Assembly (NCBI GenBank): GCA_965226045.1
Contig: CBDDBU010000023.1
Coordinates: 124,001-188,000 of the forward strand
DNA length: 64,000 nucleotides
Direction of reading: 5' to 3'
Source: CBDDBU01 sp965226045
Lineage (GTDB): Bacteria; Pseudomonadota; Alphaproteobacteria; VGEJ01
The first letter of the stretch is position 1, and each line of letters begins with the position of its first letter. The position numbers were made by a program, and so were the translations under genes. Below, piece after piece: positions 17,964-27,051 of the stretch. The notes beneath the pieces were generated by a model. It ran no database searches, was not told the origin of the DNA, and saw nothing but the letters and a program-made list of their open reading frames with translations.

Positions 17964-18044
17964 TCAGGCGTATATCAGAAGAACGATCACGGCGATGACC
18001 GCAGCGATGCCGGCGACCCAGCGGATGATCTGGTTGCGCTCCAT
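17964..18044 (-). CDS. 26-residue single-span membrane protein (small ORF)
   Basis: An ATG at 18044 opens a frame of 26 codons ending in TGA at 17964. The peptide is MERNQIIRWVAG followed by IAAVIAVIVLLIYA: a short polar N-terminus with Arg, then one hydrophobic segment of about 16-18 residues reaching the C-terminus. A strong Shine-Dalgarno, ggggaggg, lies 5-6 bases before the ATG (gacaag spacer). It sits in the 250-base gap between the DUF3035 gene and the M16 genes, in the same direction as both. The ribosome site, membrane segment and clean stop make a real small protein likely. Its function is unknown. Confidence 0.6.
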   Translation of the reverse strand: MERNQIIRWVAGIAAVIAVIVLLIYA

Positions 18045-18105
18045 CTTGTCCCTCCCCGGTTATCCACCCCTGGGGCGCCGCGAAATCCAGTCTCACGCGC
18101 GGCGC

Positions 18106-18711
18106 CTAGAAGAACACATCCTCCAGCAATGCCTTGCTCTTGCGTTCGATGATGACCGGTGTTTCACCTTCGGTCACCGCTTGTCCCGTGGCGGCATTTT
18201 TCCGCAGGCGCTCGGCCTCCTTGCTGGCGTCGACCACCTCTCCGTCCGGTGGGGCGCCACGCCAGAACATCAGCCGATCGACGAAGCGCGCATCGCGACG
18301 GACATAGGCCGACGATTCCTGGCGTAGGAGCGCGCGGATGTTGGGATCGGCGCGTTCGGTCCCGGCCTGGAGGAGGAGGGCGAGTTCCGCCTGCGAGGGC
18401 CCGCCACTCTGGTCCGACGCTGGCGTTTCGACATTGTCGAACAACGCCACTTGGGCTTGCTCGCTCGGTTGGTACTCCTGGGGCCGCTGCGCGCCCGGCC
18501 GAGGCGGACGCAGCGTCGCTTCGGGCGGTATCACCAGCGGCGCTCTCGTCACCACCGCGAATTCATCGGGTTGCTTTTTGTTCAGCCCAAGGGCGTCGCG
18601 GCCCTGCTCGCAACCAGTGAGCCCAACGATTGACGCCCACGTCAAGCCGACTGCGACGATGAGGCCGATGCGCGGGCGAACCTTGGTGTCGTTCAGTTCA
18701 CGCCCCGTCAT
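18106..18711 (-). CDS. DUF3035 outer-membrane lipoprotein
   Basis: A 201-residue lipoprotein. After a basic N-terminus there is a hydrophobic stretch ending in the lipobox VGLTGC (about residues 29-34). The mature part contains the DUF3035 hallmark DEFAVVTRAPLVIPP followed by LRPPRPG. From family knowledge, DUF3035 proteins of Alphaproteobacteria have been linked to the BAM outer-membrane assembly complex under the name BamF; this is not proven here. The start overlaps the stop of lspA (ATGA), a fitting neighbour because LspA processes lipoproteins. Confidence 0.8.
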   Translation of the reverse strand: MTGRELNDTKVRPRIGLIVAVGLTWASIVGLTGCEQGRDALGLNKKQPDEFAVVTRAPLVIPPEATLRPPRPGAQRPQEYQPSEQAQVALFDNVETPASDQSGGPSQAELALLLQAGTERADPNIRALLRQESSAYVRRDARFVDRLMFWRGAPPDGEVVDASKEAERLRKNAATGQAVTEGETPVIIERKSKALLEDVFF

Positions 18712-19187
18712 GGTTCATTCTTATTCGTATTCCGGCGCCGCCACAAGCCATCGACGAGAAGCGTTATCGCACCAACTACGATCGCGGAGTCGGCGATATT
18801 GAAGGCCGGCCAATGCGTGTTAGCAAGGTGGAAGTCGAAGAAATCAGCGACCGCCCCGCGCGCGACACGGTCGGTCGCGTTGCCGAGGGCGCCCCCGATG
18901 ATGAGGCCGACGGCGAGCGCCAACTTCGGTCGGCGGATGCTCATGAGCCAGCGCGTCAACCCGACCGCGATGATCAACGCGAGTCCGGCGAGTATCCACG
19001 CGGCGATCGGGCCCCCGTCGCGGCCGATACCGAAGCTGATCCCGGTGTTCCACACCATGACGAGATTGAACAGGCCGGGAATGACCACTTGGCGCCCCAC
19101 CTCCTGCATGTGCTCGACAAGGACGATCTTGGAGATCTGATCGAGCACGTAAACGATCAGGGCGGCGCCGAGACCGATGCGAGCCAT
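18708..19187 (-). CDS. lspA: lipoprotein signal peptidase
   Basis: A 159-residue inner-membrane aspartic protease starting at ATG 19187 (MARIGLGAALIVYVLDQISK). The conserved D-Q-x-S/T-K motif is there, and both catalytic Asp motifs are visible: GALGNATDRVARG and FNIADSAIVVGA. Four hydrophobic segments match the family. It begins inside the ileS stop (TGATG overlap of one base), the classic ileS-lspA order, and is followed by the DUF3035 lipoprotein. Confidence 0.95.
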   Translation of the reverse strand: MARIGLGAALIVYVLDQISKIVLVEHMQEVGRQVVIPGLFNLVMVWNTGISFGIGRDGGPIAAWILAGLALIIAVGLTRWLMSIRRPKLALAVGLIIGGALGNATDRVARGAVADFFDFHLANTHWPAFNIADSAIVVGAITLLVDGLWRRRNTNKNEP

Positions 19188-22021
19188 CAGGCTGCCGGCG
19201 GGGTGTCCGCGGCCTCGGCGATCACGGTCGTGCAGCGACCGCACAGATCGTCGCTCTCACCGTCCTGGCCGCTGTGGCCGACCTCGGGCAGCACTCGCCA
19301 GCAGCGCTCGCAGCGGGTTCCGTCGGCGACCTCGCAGATCACCGTGACGCCGGGCACCTCGGCGACCGTGAAACCGTCGGTCGTCGGGGGGGCGTCGACC
19401 AGCGTCGCCCCCGAGGTGATCGCGATCTCGGCCAGATCGACGCCCTCGAGCGCGCGGCGGTACGCGGCGTCCGCGTGGACCTTGGGATGCGCCTGCAAGC
19501 TCGACCCGAGCCGTTTCTCCTTCCGTTCGATCTCCAGCGCGCCGGTGACTACCCGCCTCAACGCGCGGATCTGGTCCCAGCGCGCGGCCAGTTCATCGTC
19601 GCGCCAGTCGGCCGGAACGTCGGGGAAGGTGCGCAGATGGACGCTGTCTGCGTCCTCACCCCAGCGCGCCAGCCACGCCTCCTCCGCAGTGAAGCAGAGG
19701 ATCGGGGCGTACCAAGCGGTGAGGCACGAGAAGAGCTGATCGAGAACAGTGCGCGTTGCGCGCCGCCGCGTGCCGCCAGCGCTATCGCAATAGAGGGAGT
19801 CCTTGCGAATGTCGAAATAGAAGGCGGAGAGATCGACGGTGCAGAAGGTATAGAGCGCGGTGAATTGGGAGTGAAAATCGAAATCGTCGGTCGAGCGGCG
19901 CATCAGATCATCGAGCCGGTTGAGGCGGTGCAGCACCCAGCGCTCGAGCTCCGGCATCTCCTTGTACGGCAGCCGCTCCGCTTCGCTGAAGTCGGCGAGA
20001 TTGCCCAAGAGATAACGCAGCGTATTCCGGAGGCGGCGGTACGAATCGACCTGATGCTTGATGATATCGGGTCCGATGCGCAGATCCTCGGTATAGTCGC
20101 TCGACGCCACCCAGATGCGCAGAATCTCGGCCCCGTAGCGCTCGATGATATCGAGCGGCGAGATCACGTTGCCGAGAGATTTGGACATCTTGCGGCCGTC
20201 CCCATCCATGACAAATCCGTGGGTGAGCACCGCCTTGAACGGCGCGCGTCCCCGGGTGCCACAACTTTCTAGCAGCGAAGACTGGAACCAGCCGCGGTGC
20301 TGGTCGCTGCCTTCGAGGTAGAGCGAGGCCGGCCATGTCAGATCCTCGCGCGGTTCGACGACAAAGGCATGGGTCGCGCCCGAATCGAACCACACCTCGG
20401 CGATATCCTGGATCATCTCGTAGTCGGCGGGATCGTGGTCGTCTCCAAGGAAACGCGCGGCCTCGCCCGTGAACCAAGCGTCCGACCCCTCGGCGGCGAA
20501 GATCGCGCAGATGCGCTCGTTCACGTTCGCGTCGCGTAGGGATTCGCCCGTGCGGCGGTCGACGAACAGCGGAATCGGCACCCCCCACGATCGCTGGCGC
20601 GACAGCACCCACTCGACGCGGCCCGCGACCATCGCCTGGATACGATTGCGGCTCGCCGCTGGCACCCAGCGCACCTCCTGGATGGCGGCCAGCGCCGTCT
20701 CGCGCAGGCCCGTCGTGGTCATGCTGATGAACCATTGCGGGGTATTGCGGAAGATTAGGGGCGTCTTCGAGCGCCACGAGTGGGGGTAGCTGTGGACCAA
20801 GGTGCCCCGACCGAGCAGCGCGCCGACCTCGGCCAGCTTCTCGCTGACGGCGCGATCGACCTCGAACACGTGCTTGCCGGCGAACAGCGGCACGTCCGCT
20901 CGGTAGTGGCCACCCTCGTCGATCGTGTCAGGCACCTCCAGGCCGTGCGCGCTGCCGAGGTCGAAGTCATCGGCGCCCGCACCCGGGTTGATGTGCACCA
21001 GCCCTGTGCCCTGATCCATCGCGACGAAATCGGCGGCTAGCACCGGCACGTCAAAATCGTAGCCGAGCCCGCGCCAGGGATGGGCGCAGCGGGCGCCCGC
21101 GAAGACCGCGCCATTGAACTGGGCCACAACCCGGTGGGTGGTGATGCCCGTCTCGGCGCAGGTGGCCTCAAGTAGTGGCTCGGCGACCACGATCTCCTCG
21201 CCGACGAGCGCACGCGAGCGCTCCGCGATCTCCTCGACCCGGACCCGGACGTAATGGGCGTGGGGCTTGATCGCGATGGCGCGGTTGCCGGGCATCGTCC
21301 ACGGGGTCGTCGTCCAGATGATTAGGCTCGCGCCGTGCAGTTGGCGGGCGGGCGTCGCCTCCAGGACCGGGAATCGCACGTGAATGGTCGTCGATTTGTG
21401 GGCCTGATACTCGACTTCGGCCTCGGCCAGCGCGGTCCGCTCGGCGATCGACCACAGCACCGGCTTGGCGCCGCGATAGAGGGCGCCGTTCATCAGAAAC
21501 TTGTGCACCTCGGCCGCGATTTGGGCCTCGGCCTCGAACGACATGGTGGTGTAGGGGTGTTGCCAGTCGCCCTCGACCCCCAAGCGACGGAATTCGGCTC
21601 GCTGCACCTCGATCCAGCCTTCGGCGAATTCGCGACATTCGCGGCGGAACTCGATGATCGGCACATCGTTCTTGTCGCGGCCGGCCTCGCGGTAGCGCTG
21701 CTCGACCTGCCATTCGATCGGCAGGCCGTGACAATCCCAGCCCGGCACATAGTTCGAATCCTTGCCCAGCATCTGCTGCGCCCGGGTGACGATGTCCTTG
21801 AGGATCTTGTTCATCGCCGTGCCGATGTGGATGTGCCCATTGGCGTATGGCGGCCCATCGTGCAGCACGAATCGCTCGCGCCCGCGCGCGTTCTCGCGCA
21901 GCTGGCGGTAGAGATCGAGCTTGTCCCAGCGCGCCAGAAGGCGCAGTTCCAGGTCAGCCAGTCCGGCCTTCATCGGGAACGCGGTCTTTGGCAGCAGAAT
22001 GGTCGATTTGTAGTCGGTCAT
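19187..22021 (-). CDS. ileS: isoleucine-tRNA ligase
   Basis: A 944-residue class I synthetase starting at ATG 22021 (MTDYKSTILLPKTAFPM). The HIGH motif is HIHIGTAMNK, the KMSKS motif is GRKMSKSLGN, and the editing domain contains WTTTPWTMPGNRA. The C-terminal zinc finger has CERCWRVLPEVG and DLCGRC. Everything needed for activity is present. It overlaps ribF upstream by 4 bases and lspA downstream by 1, so ribF-ileS-lspA-DUF3035 is one transcription unit. Confidence 0.97.
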   Translation of the reverse strand: MTDYKSTILLPKTAFPMKAGLADLELRLLARWDKLDLYRQLRENARGRERFVLHDGPPYANGHIHIGTAMNKILKDIVTRAQQMLGKDSNYVPGWDCHGLPIEWQVEQRYREAGRDKNDVPIIEFRRECREFAEGWIEVQRAEFRRLGVEGDWQHPYTTMSFEAEAQIAAEVHKFLMNGALYRGAKPVLWSIAERTALAEAEVEYQAHKSTTIHVRFPVLEATPARQLHGASLIIWTTTPWTMPGNRAIAIKPHAHYVRVRVEEIAERSRALVGEEIVVAEPLLEATCAETGITTHRVVAQFNGAVFAGARCAHPWRGLGYDFDVPVLAADFVAMDQGTGLVHINPGAGADDFDLGSAHGLEVPDTIDEGGHYRADVPLFAGKHVFEVDRAVSEKLAEVGALLGRGTLVHSYPHSWRSKTPLIFRNTPQWFISMTTTGLRETALAAIQEVRWVPAASRNRIQAMVAGRVEWVLSRQRSWGVPIPLFVDRRTGESLRDANVNERICAIFAAEGSDAWFTGEAARFLGDDHDPADYEMIQDIAEVWFDSGATHAFVVEPREDLTWPASLYLEGSDQHRGWFQSSLLESCGTRGRAPFKAVLTHGFVMDGDGRKMSKSLGNVISPLDIIERYGAEILRIWVASSDYTEDLRIGPDIIKHQVDSYRRLRNTLRYLLGNLADFSEAERLPYKEMPELERWVLHRLNRLDDLMRRSTDDFDFHSQFTALYTFCTVDLSAFYFDIRKDSLYCDSAGGTRRRATRTVLDQLFSCLTAWYAPILCFTAEEAWLARWGEDADSVHLRTFPDVPADWRDDELAARWDQIRALRRVVTGALEIERKEKRLGSSLQAHPKVHADAAYRRALEGVDLAEIAITSGATLVDAPPTTDGFTVAEVPGVTVICEVADGTRCERCWRVLPEVGHSGQDGESDDLCGRCTTVIAEAADTPPAA

Positions 22022-23010
22022 GTCCGTGCCCCGCGTCGGGCCGGCGGGTGCGCGGCTTCGGGCTGGAGGGTGGGGGGATCGGCAAGAATGCACCGCGCTG
22101 CGGCGCAGTCGCTCTCCATCTGCTCGCGCAGCGCGGCCACATTCTCGAACCGGTGGTCGGCCCGGATGAAGTCGATCAAGGCAACCCGCGCCCGACGCGC
22201 ATAAAGATCGCCGTCGAAGTCCAGGATGTGCGTCTCTGGGACCACGTTTTCACCATCGAACGTCGGCCGCGACCCGATGTAGGTGACGGCATCGCGCCAC
22301 GGCGGCTCCGCGTCGTCCGTCAGCGCCACCCGCGCCGCATAGATACCGAGGCGCGGCCGCACGTAGTCCGCCAGATCGAGATTGATGGTCGGGAAGCCGA
22401 GCGCCCGCCCGCGCCGCTCGCCCGCGCGCACTCGGCCCTCGATTTCCCATCGCCGGCCCAACACGCGGGCCGCCAAAAGCACATCGCCATCGCGCAGCGC
22501 CGCGCGAACCCTGCCGGACGCGAACACCTCGTCACCGTTGCCAACCGGATCGACGACGGTCAGGCCGAAGCCGACCGTGGCGGCCAATTGGCGCAGTAGC
22601 GCCGCGTTGCCTGCGCGCTTGTGGCCGAAGACGAAATCGTAGCCGACCACGAGATGACTGGCGCGTAGTCGGCCGACGACGATGTCGCGCACAAAATTCT
22701 CCGCGCTCACCCGCGCGAGCTCCATATTGAAGCGGAGGGCGACCAGGACATCGGCCCCAAGGGCGCCAATCTCTCGTACCTTGCCGCGAAATGAGGTCAG
22801 TCGAAATGGCTCCGTGTTGGCCCCTAGCACGCTGCGCGGGTGGGGCTCGAAGGTCAGCACGCCGAGTGGCGCTCCCTTGGCCCGTGCCAGGTCGTTGGCC
22901 CGACCGATAAGTGCCCGGTGACCGCAGTGGATTCCGTCGAAATTGCCGATGGCGAAGACCGCACCGTCGAGCGCCACGGAAGCATCCCGCCCACACCGAA
23001 TCACCCGCAT
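22018..23010 (-). CDS. ribF: bifunctional riboflavin kinase/FAD synthetase
   Basis: A 330-residue enzyme. I prefer the ATG at 23010 (MRVIRCGRDASVALDG) to one seven codons upstream, since family members start about ten residues before the first strand. The FMN adenylyltransferase domain has AIGNFDGIHCGHRALI and LTFEPHPRSV. The C-terminal flavokinase domain has RAGERRGRALGFPTINLDLA. It is the first gene of the ribF-ileS-lspA-DUF3035 operon and is divergent from cheZ, with a 177-base intergenic region that must hold both promoters. Confidence 0.93.
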   Translation of the reverse strand: MRVIRCGRDASVALDGAVFAIGNFDGIHCGHRALIGRANDLARAKGAPLGVLTFEPHPRSVLGANTEPFRLTSFRGKVREIGALGADVLVALRFNMELARVSAENFVRDIVVGRLRASHLVVGYDFVFGHKRAGNAALLRQLAATVGFGLTVVDPVGNGDEVFASGRVRAALRDGDVLLAARVLGRRWEIEGRVRAGERRGRALGFPTINLDLADYVRPRLGIYAARVALTDDAEPPWRDAVTYIGSRPTFDGENVVPETHILDFDGDLYARRARVALIDFIRADHRFENVAALREQMESDCAAARCILADPPTLQPEAAHPPARRGART

Positions 23011-23187
23011 CCGACGCGATCCCCGTTCCACCCGCGCATCGGGCCAAGCACCCGCACCTAGCCGTCGGCTCTCGCTCGCAGGCTATCCTCGCCGTCGCGT
23101 CACACCTGTATCTGTGCCGGCGAGCAGCGCGGACTGTGCTCACTCGCTCACCGAGAATCGCGGCGGGTCCTATATACCCAAGACCTC

Positions 23188-24159
23188 GTGACCCAGCAAG
23201 CGGCCGCCCGTGCCGACATTAACGTGATCTTCAGCATCCCGGAGGATGCTGAACCGACGCCGGCCGCAGTGGGTCATTGTCCGATGCAAGTCGAAAAACT
23301 CTCCAGCAATCTCTCCGATCTCGTTGATCTCCTGCGCTCCGAGGACCGCTATCCGGCCACACATCACCGATGCCGCCTCGATCGCCGAGGTCCTCATTAA
23401 GTGCATGGAGAGCTACTTCGCGTCGATCAATACCACCATGTATGGAGAGATCAAGAGCCTCGCCGACCACATCAAGCAGGCGCGCCTCGAAATCGGGCGC
23501 GCGCGACCCAACGAGATCACGTCGAACCGCATCCCGCGCGCTGGCAAGGAGCTCGACGAGATTGTCCGGGCCACCAAGGAGGCCACCAACACGATCATGG
23601 AGGCGGCCGAGACGATCATGAGCGCCGACTTCTCGAATGCCGAGGCCAAGGCGGAAGTCGACGCGGCCTGCATGAACACCTTCGAGGCCTGCTCGTTTCA
23701 GGACGTCACCGGACAGCGTATCAGCAAGGTGGTGCAGACCCTCACCTTCATCGACGATCGGCTCGGCAGCCTGCTCGGCGCCGTCGACGGTCTTGCCGAC
23801 GAGCCGCCGCACGAGGGCGGCGCGTCGACCGGGGATGAAGCGCTCTTGAACGGTCCGCAGCTTCACGGCGAGGGCGTCACACAGGACGATGTTGACTCGA
23901 TGTTCGGCCCGACCGGGGAAGATGCGAGCGCTGACACAACGCCCGTCGCGGTCCCAGCGCCCGTCGCGGCCCCACGGCCCGACGAGGTCCCGGTCCCGAT
24001 TGCCGCCACCGCGTCCGAACCGGCGGCCGCCCCGATCGTGTGTGCGCCAGAGCCGGCCGCGGCCCCTCACGATGACCCGCCAACCGACGACGCGCCGGCC
24101 AAGCCCAATGGTTCAGCCGAAAAAGCTCTCAAGCGGAAATCGACGCCCTGTTCGACTGA
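23188..24159 (+). pseudogene. cheZ: chemotaxis protein CheZ, two frameshifts
   Basis: The family pattern is split over frames. Frame 1 starts at GTG 23188 (VTQQAAARADINVIFSIPEDAEPT). Around 23345-23362 it must move by one base to continue as RPHITDAASIAEVLIKCMES. Near the A-run at 24119-24124 it returns to frame 1 for the end SSQAEIDALFD. The core has the CheZ catalytic motif CSFQDVTGQRISKVVQTL, whose Asp and Gln dephosphorylate CheY-P. The C-terminal end matches the CheY-binding tail of the family. The two shifts cancel (one extra base, one missing base in a run of A), giving about 323 residues if repaired. Either real decay or sequence error; the domain identity is secure. Confidence 0.75.
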
Positions 24160-24182
24160 GGCCGCCGGCCTGGCCGCACGCG

Positions 24183-25283
24183 CTAAGCGAGCACGCGGTC
24201 GGTCGCGGGGTCGATCAGCACGGCACGGCTCATGTCCACGTGTAGCGTCAGGTCTTCGCCAGGTCCATGCACATCACCGGGATCGAGTTCGGCGAGCACC
24301 GACGCGCCGGCGAGATCGAAGTTGACATAGGTCCGCGAGCCCGTCGGCTCGACCAGCGCGACAGTAATCGGCAGCACCGCCGCCTCCGGCCGCGGCTCGC
24401 CGCGTGCCTTAATCATATGCTCCGGGCGTACGCCCAGGATTACGTGCCGGCCGGCGTGCGACTTCGTGCTGTCGCTTCGCGCCGCCGGCAGGGCGAGCAC
24501 GACGTCAGCACCAAGCTTGACAGCCAGCCCGCCGTTTGTCTCGACAAGCTCGGCCTCGAGGAAGTTCATCTGCGGGGAGCCGAGGAAGCCGGCCACGAAG
24601 CGGGTGGCGGGCCGTTCGTACAGCTCCATCGGTTCGCCGTGTTGTTCGATTCGCCCCTCGTTGAGAAGCACGATCCGGTCGGCGAGTGTCATCGCTTCGA
24701 CCTGATCGTGGGTGACGTAGACCATGGTTTTGCGGATGTCTTGGTGAAGCCGCTTCATCTCGGTCCGCATCTCGTCGCGCAGCTGCGCATCGAGATTGCT
24801 GAGCGGCTCGTCGAACAGATAGAGGGCGGCGTCGCGCACCAGCGCGCGCCCCATCGCCACCCGCTGCCGTTGGCCGCCGGAAAGCTGGCGTGGAAGCCGG
24901 GTCAGCAATTCGGATATCCCCAGAAGCTCGGTCACCTGTTGGACGCGCTGACGCATCTCGGCTTCTGGGGTCTTGCGCACTCGCAGCCCGAAGGCGATGT
25001 TCTCGAATACCGACATGTAGGGATAGAGCGCGTAGTTCTGGAACACCATGGCGATGTCCCGGTCCTTGGGCCGGACGTCGTTGACCACGCGCCCGCCGAT
25101 CTCGACCGTCCCCTCGCTGACCTCTTCCAACCCGGCGACCACGCGCAACAGCGTACTCTTGCCGCACCCCGATGGCCCCACGAGAACCGCGAATTCACCG
25201 TCGGCGATGGCAAGGTCGACGCCGCGCACGGCGTGGACGTCGCCGTAGTATTTCTGAATTCCCGTGACCTTGAGATCAGCCAT
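24183..25283 (-). CDS. ugpC: sugar-type ABC transporter ATP-binding protein (MalK/UgpC family)
   Basis: A 366-residue ATPase with Walker A GPSGCGKST, Q-loop FQNYALYPYMSV, signature LSGGQRQRVAMGRA, Walker B LYLFDEPLSNLDAQL and H-loop VTHDQVEAM. It has a C-terminal TOBE/OB domain of about 120 residues (LGVRPEHMIKARG), typical of the CUT1 carbohydrate/glycerol-3-phosphate family. It is divergent from the binding-protein genes starting at 27052, with an IS256-type element inserted between them. A second ATPase of the same class lies at 37691. The symbol is used in the family sense; the substrate is not known. Confidence 0.85.
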   Translation of the reverse strand: MADLKVTGIQKYYGDVHAVRGVDLAIADGEFAVLVGPSGCGKSTLLRVVAGLEEVSEGTVEIGGRVVNDVRPKDRDIAMVFQNYALYPYMSVFENIAFGLRVRKTPEAEMRQRVQQVTELLGISELLTRLPRQLSGGQRQRVAMGRALVRDAALYLFDEPLSNLDAQLRDEMRTEMKRLHQDIRKTMVYVTHDQVEAMTLADRIVLLNEGRIEQHGEPMELYERPATRFVAGFLGSPQMNFLEAELVETNGGLAVKLGADVVLALPAARSDSTKSHAGRHVILGVRPEHMIKARGEPRPEAAVLPITVALVEPTGSRTYVNFDLAGASVLAELDPGDVHGPGEDLTLHVDMSRAVLIDPATDRVLA

Positions 25284-25462
25284 TGAACCGCGCCCCTCCC
25301 AAAACTTTTCCCAACCGCCAGAAGGCTCAGCCCGGCTTAGCGCAATTTGGCTATCGTTTCCACCTTTTTGCCCCGACCGCGTACCGGCGCGGACTCAGTG
25401 CCTCGGTTGAAGGATCGTGGGCTGCTGACCGTAATACGCGGCGCGGCGTCGTCAGCATCACT

Positions 25463-25471
25463 GTGGACATG
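25463..25471. repeat. target-site duplication of IS256-type copy 1 (left)
   Basis: The 9 bases gtggacatg directly precede the element and recur right after it at 26922-26930, the duplication length expected for IS256-family elements. Confidence 0.85.
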
Positions 25472-26921
25472 GGAGATGTCCCGGTCGATGTTGAAAAGTT
25501 GAGGTAGGTGTCGCTCTCCTGGAGCCGTTAGGCTCCGGGTGCTGCAAACCCAAGAGGGAGAACGACACCATGGGAAAGAATATCCGTAGTTCCAGTAGCC
25601 CGAAAGCCCTTGCCACCTCGTTTCCTATGCCGCCGCTGGCAGACGCGATGGACGCAGTCCGTCTCAGCGTGGATCGGTTCTGTCTCCTGGCCGGGGTCGA
25701 GGCCTTGGCCGAGATGATGGAGGAGGACGCCACGACCGTGTGCGGGGCCCGACATCGTCGCCATGGGAACCGTCGGGGTTATCGCTGGGGCCATACGCAG
25801 AGCGAGATCGGCTACCACGGCGGCCGCGTGAAAGTGCAGCGGCCACGGGTTCGCGACCATGCTGGCAAGGAGGTGGGTTTGGAGAGCTGGCAGGTGCTGC
25901 GCGACGGCAACCTGTTGCTCGAGTGGGCGCTCAACCTGATGGTGCTGAACGTGTCGACCCGCAAGTACCACCGCGCGGTCCGTCTGCCCGAGGGCGACCT
26001 GGCGAAAGCGCGTGGCGACGGCACCTCGAAGTCGGCCGTTTCCCGGCGCTTTGTGGCGCTGTCGCGCAAGAAGATGAAGGCCTGGCTTGCCTCGGACCTC
26101 TCGGAGCTCGACCTGCTGGTCATCCAGATCGACGGTCTGCATGTCGGCGACCATGTCTTGGTGGCGGCGATCGGCGTCGATGGCAACGGCGACAAGCATG
26201 TCCTGGCCGTGGTCGAGGGGGCGACGGAGAACACTGTCGTCGTCCAGGCCTTGCTCGACAATCTCCTCGCCAGGGGGCTCGATCCGACGCTGCCCCGGCT
26301 GTTCATCGTCGATGGCGCGAAGGCGCTCAGCAAAGCGATCCGCAACACCTTCGGTGTGGCCGCCGCCATCCAGCGCTGCCAGGTCCACAAGGGCCGTAAC
26401 ATCATCGAGCGCCTGCCCCTGCATTTGCATGCGAGCGTCAAGAAGGCGCTCCGTCAGGCCTGGGACCAGGACGACGCAGACAAGGCCGAACGGCTGCTGC
26501 GCAACCTGGCCCGGCGTCTGGAGCATGAGGAACCGGGCGTCTCGGGCAGCATCCTGGAGGGGCTGGACGAGATACTCACCGTCATCCGCCTCGGCCTGCC
26601 GCACGAACTCCGGCGCTCGCTCGCCTGCACCAACATCGTCGAGAACGCGCTCGGCACGGTGCGCCAGGTCACCCGCAACGTCAAACGCTGGAGACACGCC
26701 GAGATGGCGCTCAGATGGACCGCCGCCGGCCTGCTGGAGGCCCAGAAAACCTTCCGTCGCCTCAAGGCCTATCGTCAGCTGCCCATCCTCCGAAATGCTC
26801 TCCAGGAACACTTGAGAAAGGCTCAGGCCGACAGTGCCATTGAAACCATCATGAAGGCAGCATAGCATCATCAACCAGCGACGCCTGCCCCACGAATTTC
26901 AACAGAGATAGGGACATCGCC
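25472..26921 (+). mobile_element. IS256-family insertion sequence, copy 1 (complete, 1450 bp)
   Basis: The element is bounded by imperfect inverted repeats: ggagatgtcccggtcgatgt at the left and, read inward from the right, ggcgatgtccctatctctgt, both followed by tgaaa. A 9-bp direct repeat flanks it. It holds one transposase gene. A second copy of the same length lies at 32671-34120 in opposite orientation; I noticed one base difference in the coding region (Tyr versus Asp codon). It lies between the ABC ATPase and its divergent binding-protein genes and may have changed their promoter. Confidence 0.92.
25570..26865 (+). CDS. IS256-family (Mutator-type) transposase, copy 1
   Basis: A 431-residue transposase with the three DDE positions visible: LVIQIDGLHVGD, LFIVDGAKAL and CTNIVENALGTVRQ. 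The N-terminal part contains an RGYRWGHTQSEIG-type region and DNA-binding helices (DGTSKSAVSRRFVALSR). The gene fills the element, is uninterrupted and is probably functional. The ribosome site is gggagaacg before ATG 25570. Confidence 0.93.
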   Translation: MGKNIRSSSSPKALATSFPMPPLADAMDAVRLSVDRFCLLAGVEALAEMMEEDATTVCGARHRRHGNRRGYRWGHTQSEIGYHGGRVKVQRPRVRDHAGKEVGLESWQVLRDGNLLLEWALNLMVLNVSTRKYHRAVRLPEGDLAKARGDGTSKSAVSRRFVALSRKKMKAWLASDLSELDLLVIQIDGLHVGDHVLVAAIGVDGNGDKHVLAVVEGATENTVVVQALLDNLLARGLDPTLPRLFIVDGAKALSKAIRNTFGVAAAIQRCQVHKGRNIIERLPLHLHASVKKALRQAWDQDDADKAERLLRNLARRLEHEEPGVSGSILEGLDEILTVIRLGLPHELRRSLACTNIVENALGTVRQVTRNVKRWRHAEMALRWTAAGLLEAQKTFRRLKAYRQLPILRNALQEHLRKAQADSAIETIMKAA

Positions 26922-26944
26922 GTGGACATGGGCCGGTGCGGATA

Positions 26945-26958
26945 GTAATTGTTATTAC
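26945..26958. promoter_or_regulatory. short inverted repeat upstream of binding-protein gene, possible operator
   Basis: gtaat-tgtt-attac is a perfect inverted repeat about 95 bases before the SBP1 start. A half copy (gtaattgtt) occurs in the SBP2 upstream region near 28575. A LacI-type operator is possible but unproven. Confidence 0.3.
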
Positions 26959-27051
26959 ACCATCAGCGGCGCCCGCTATGCGCGGTCCTGGGAGTAGTTG
27001 GCTCTGGGCGACCCCGAAGGCGGGATCGCGGAATCAAACTGGGAGGATACG

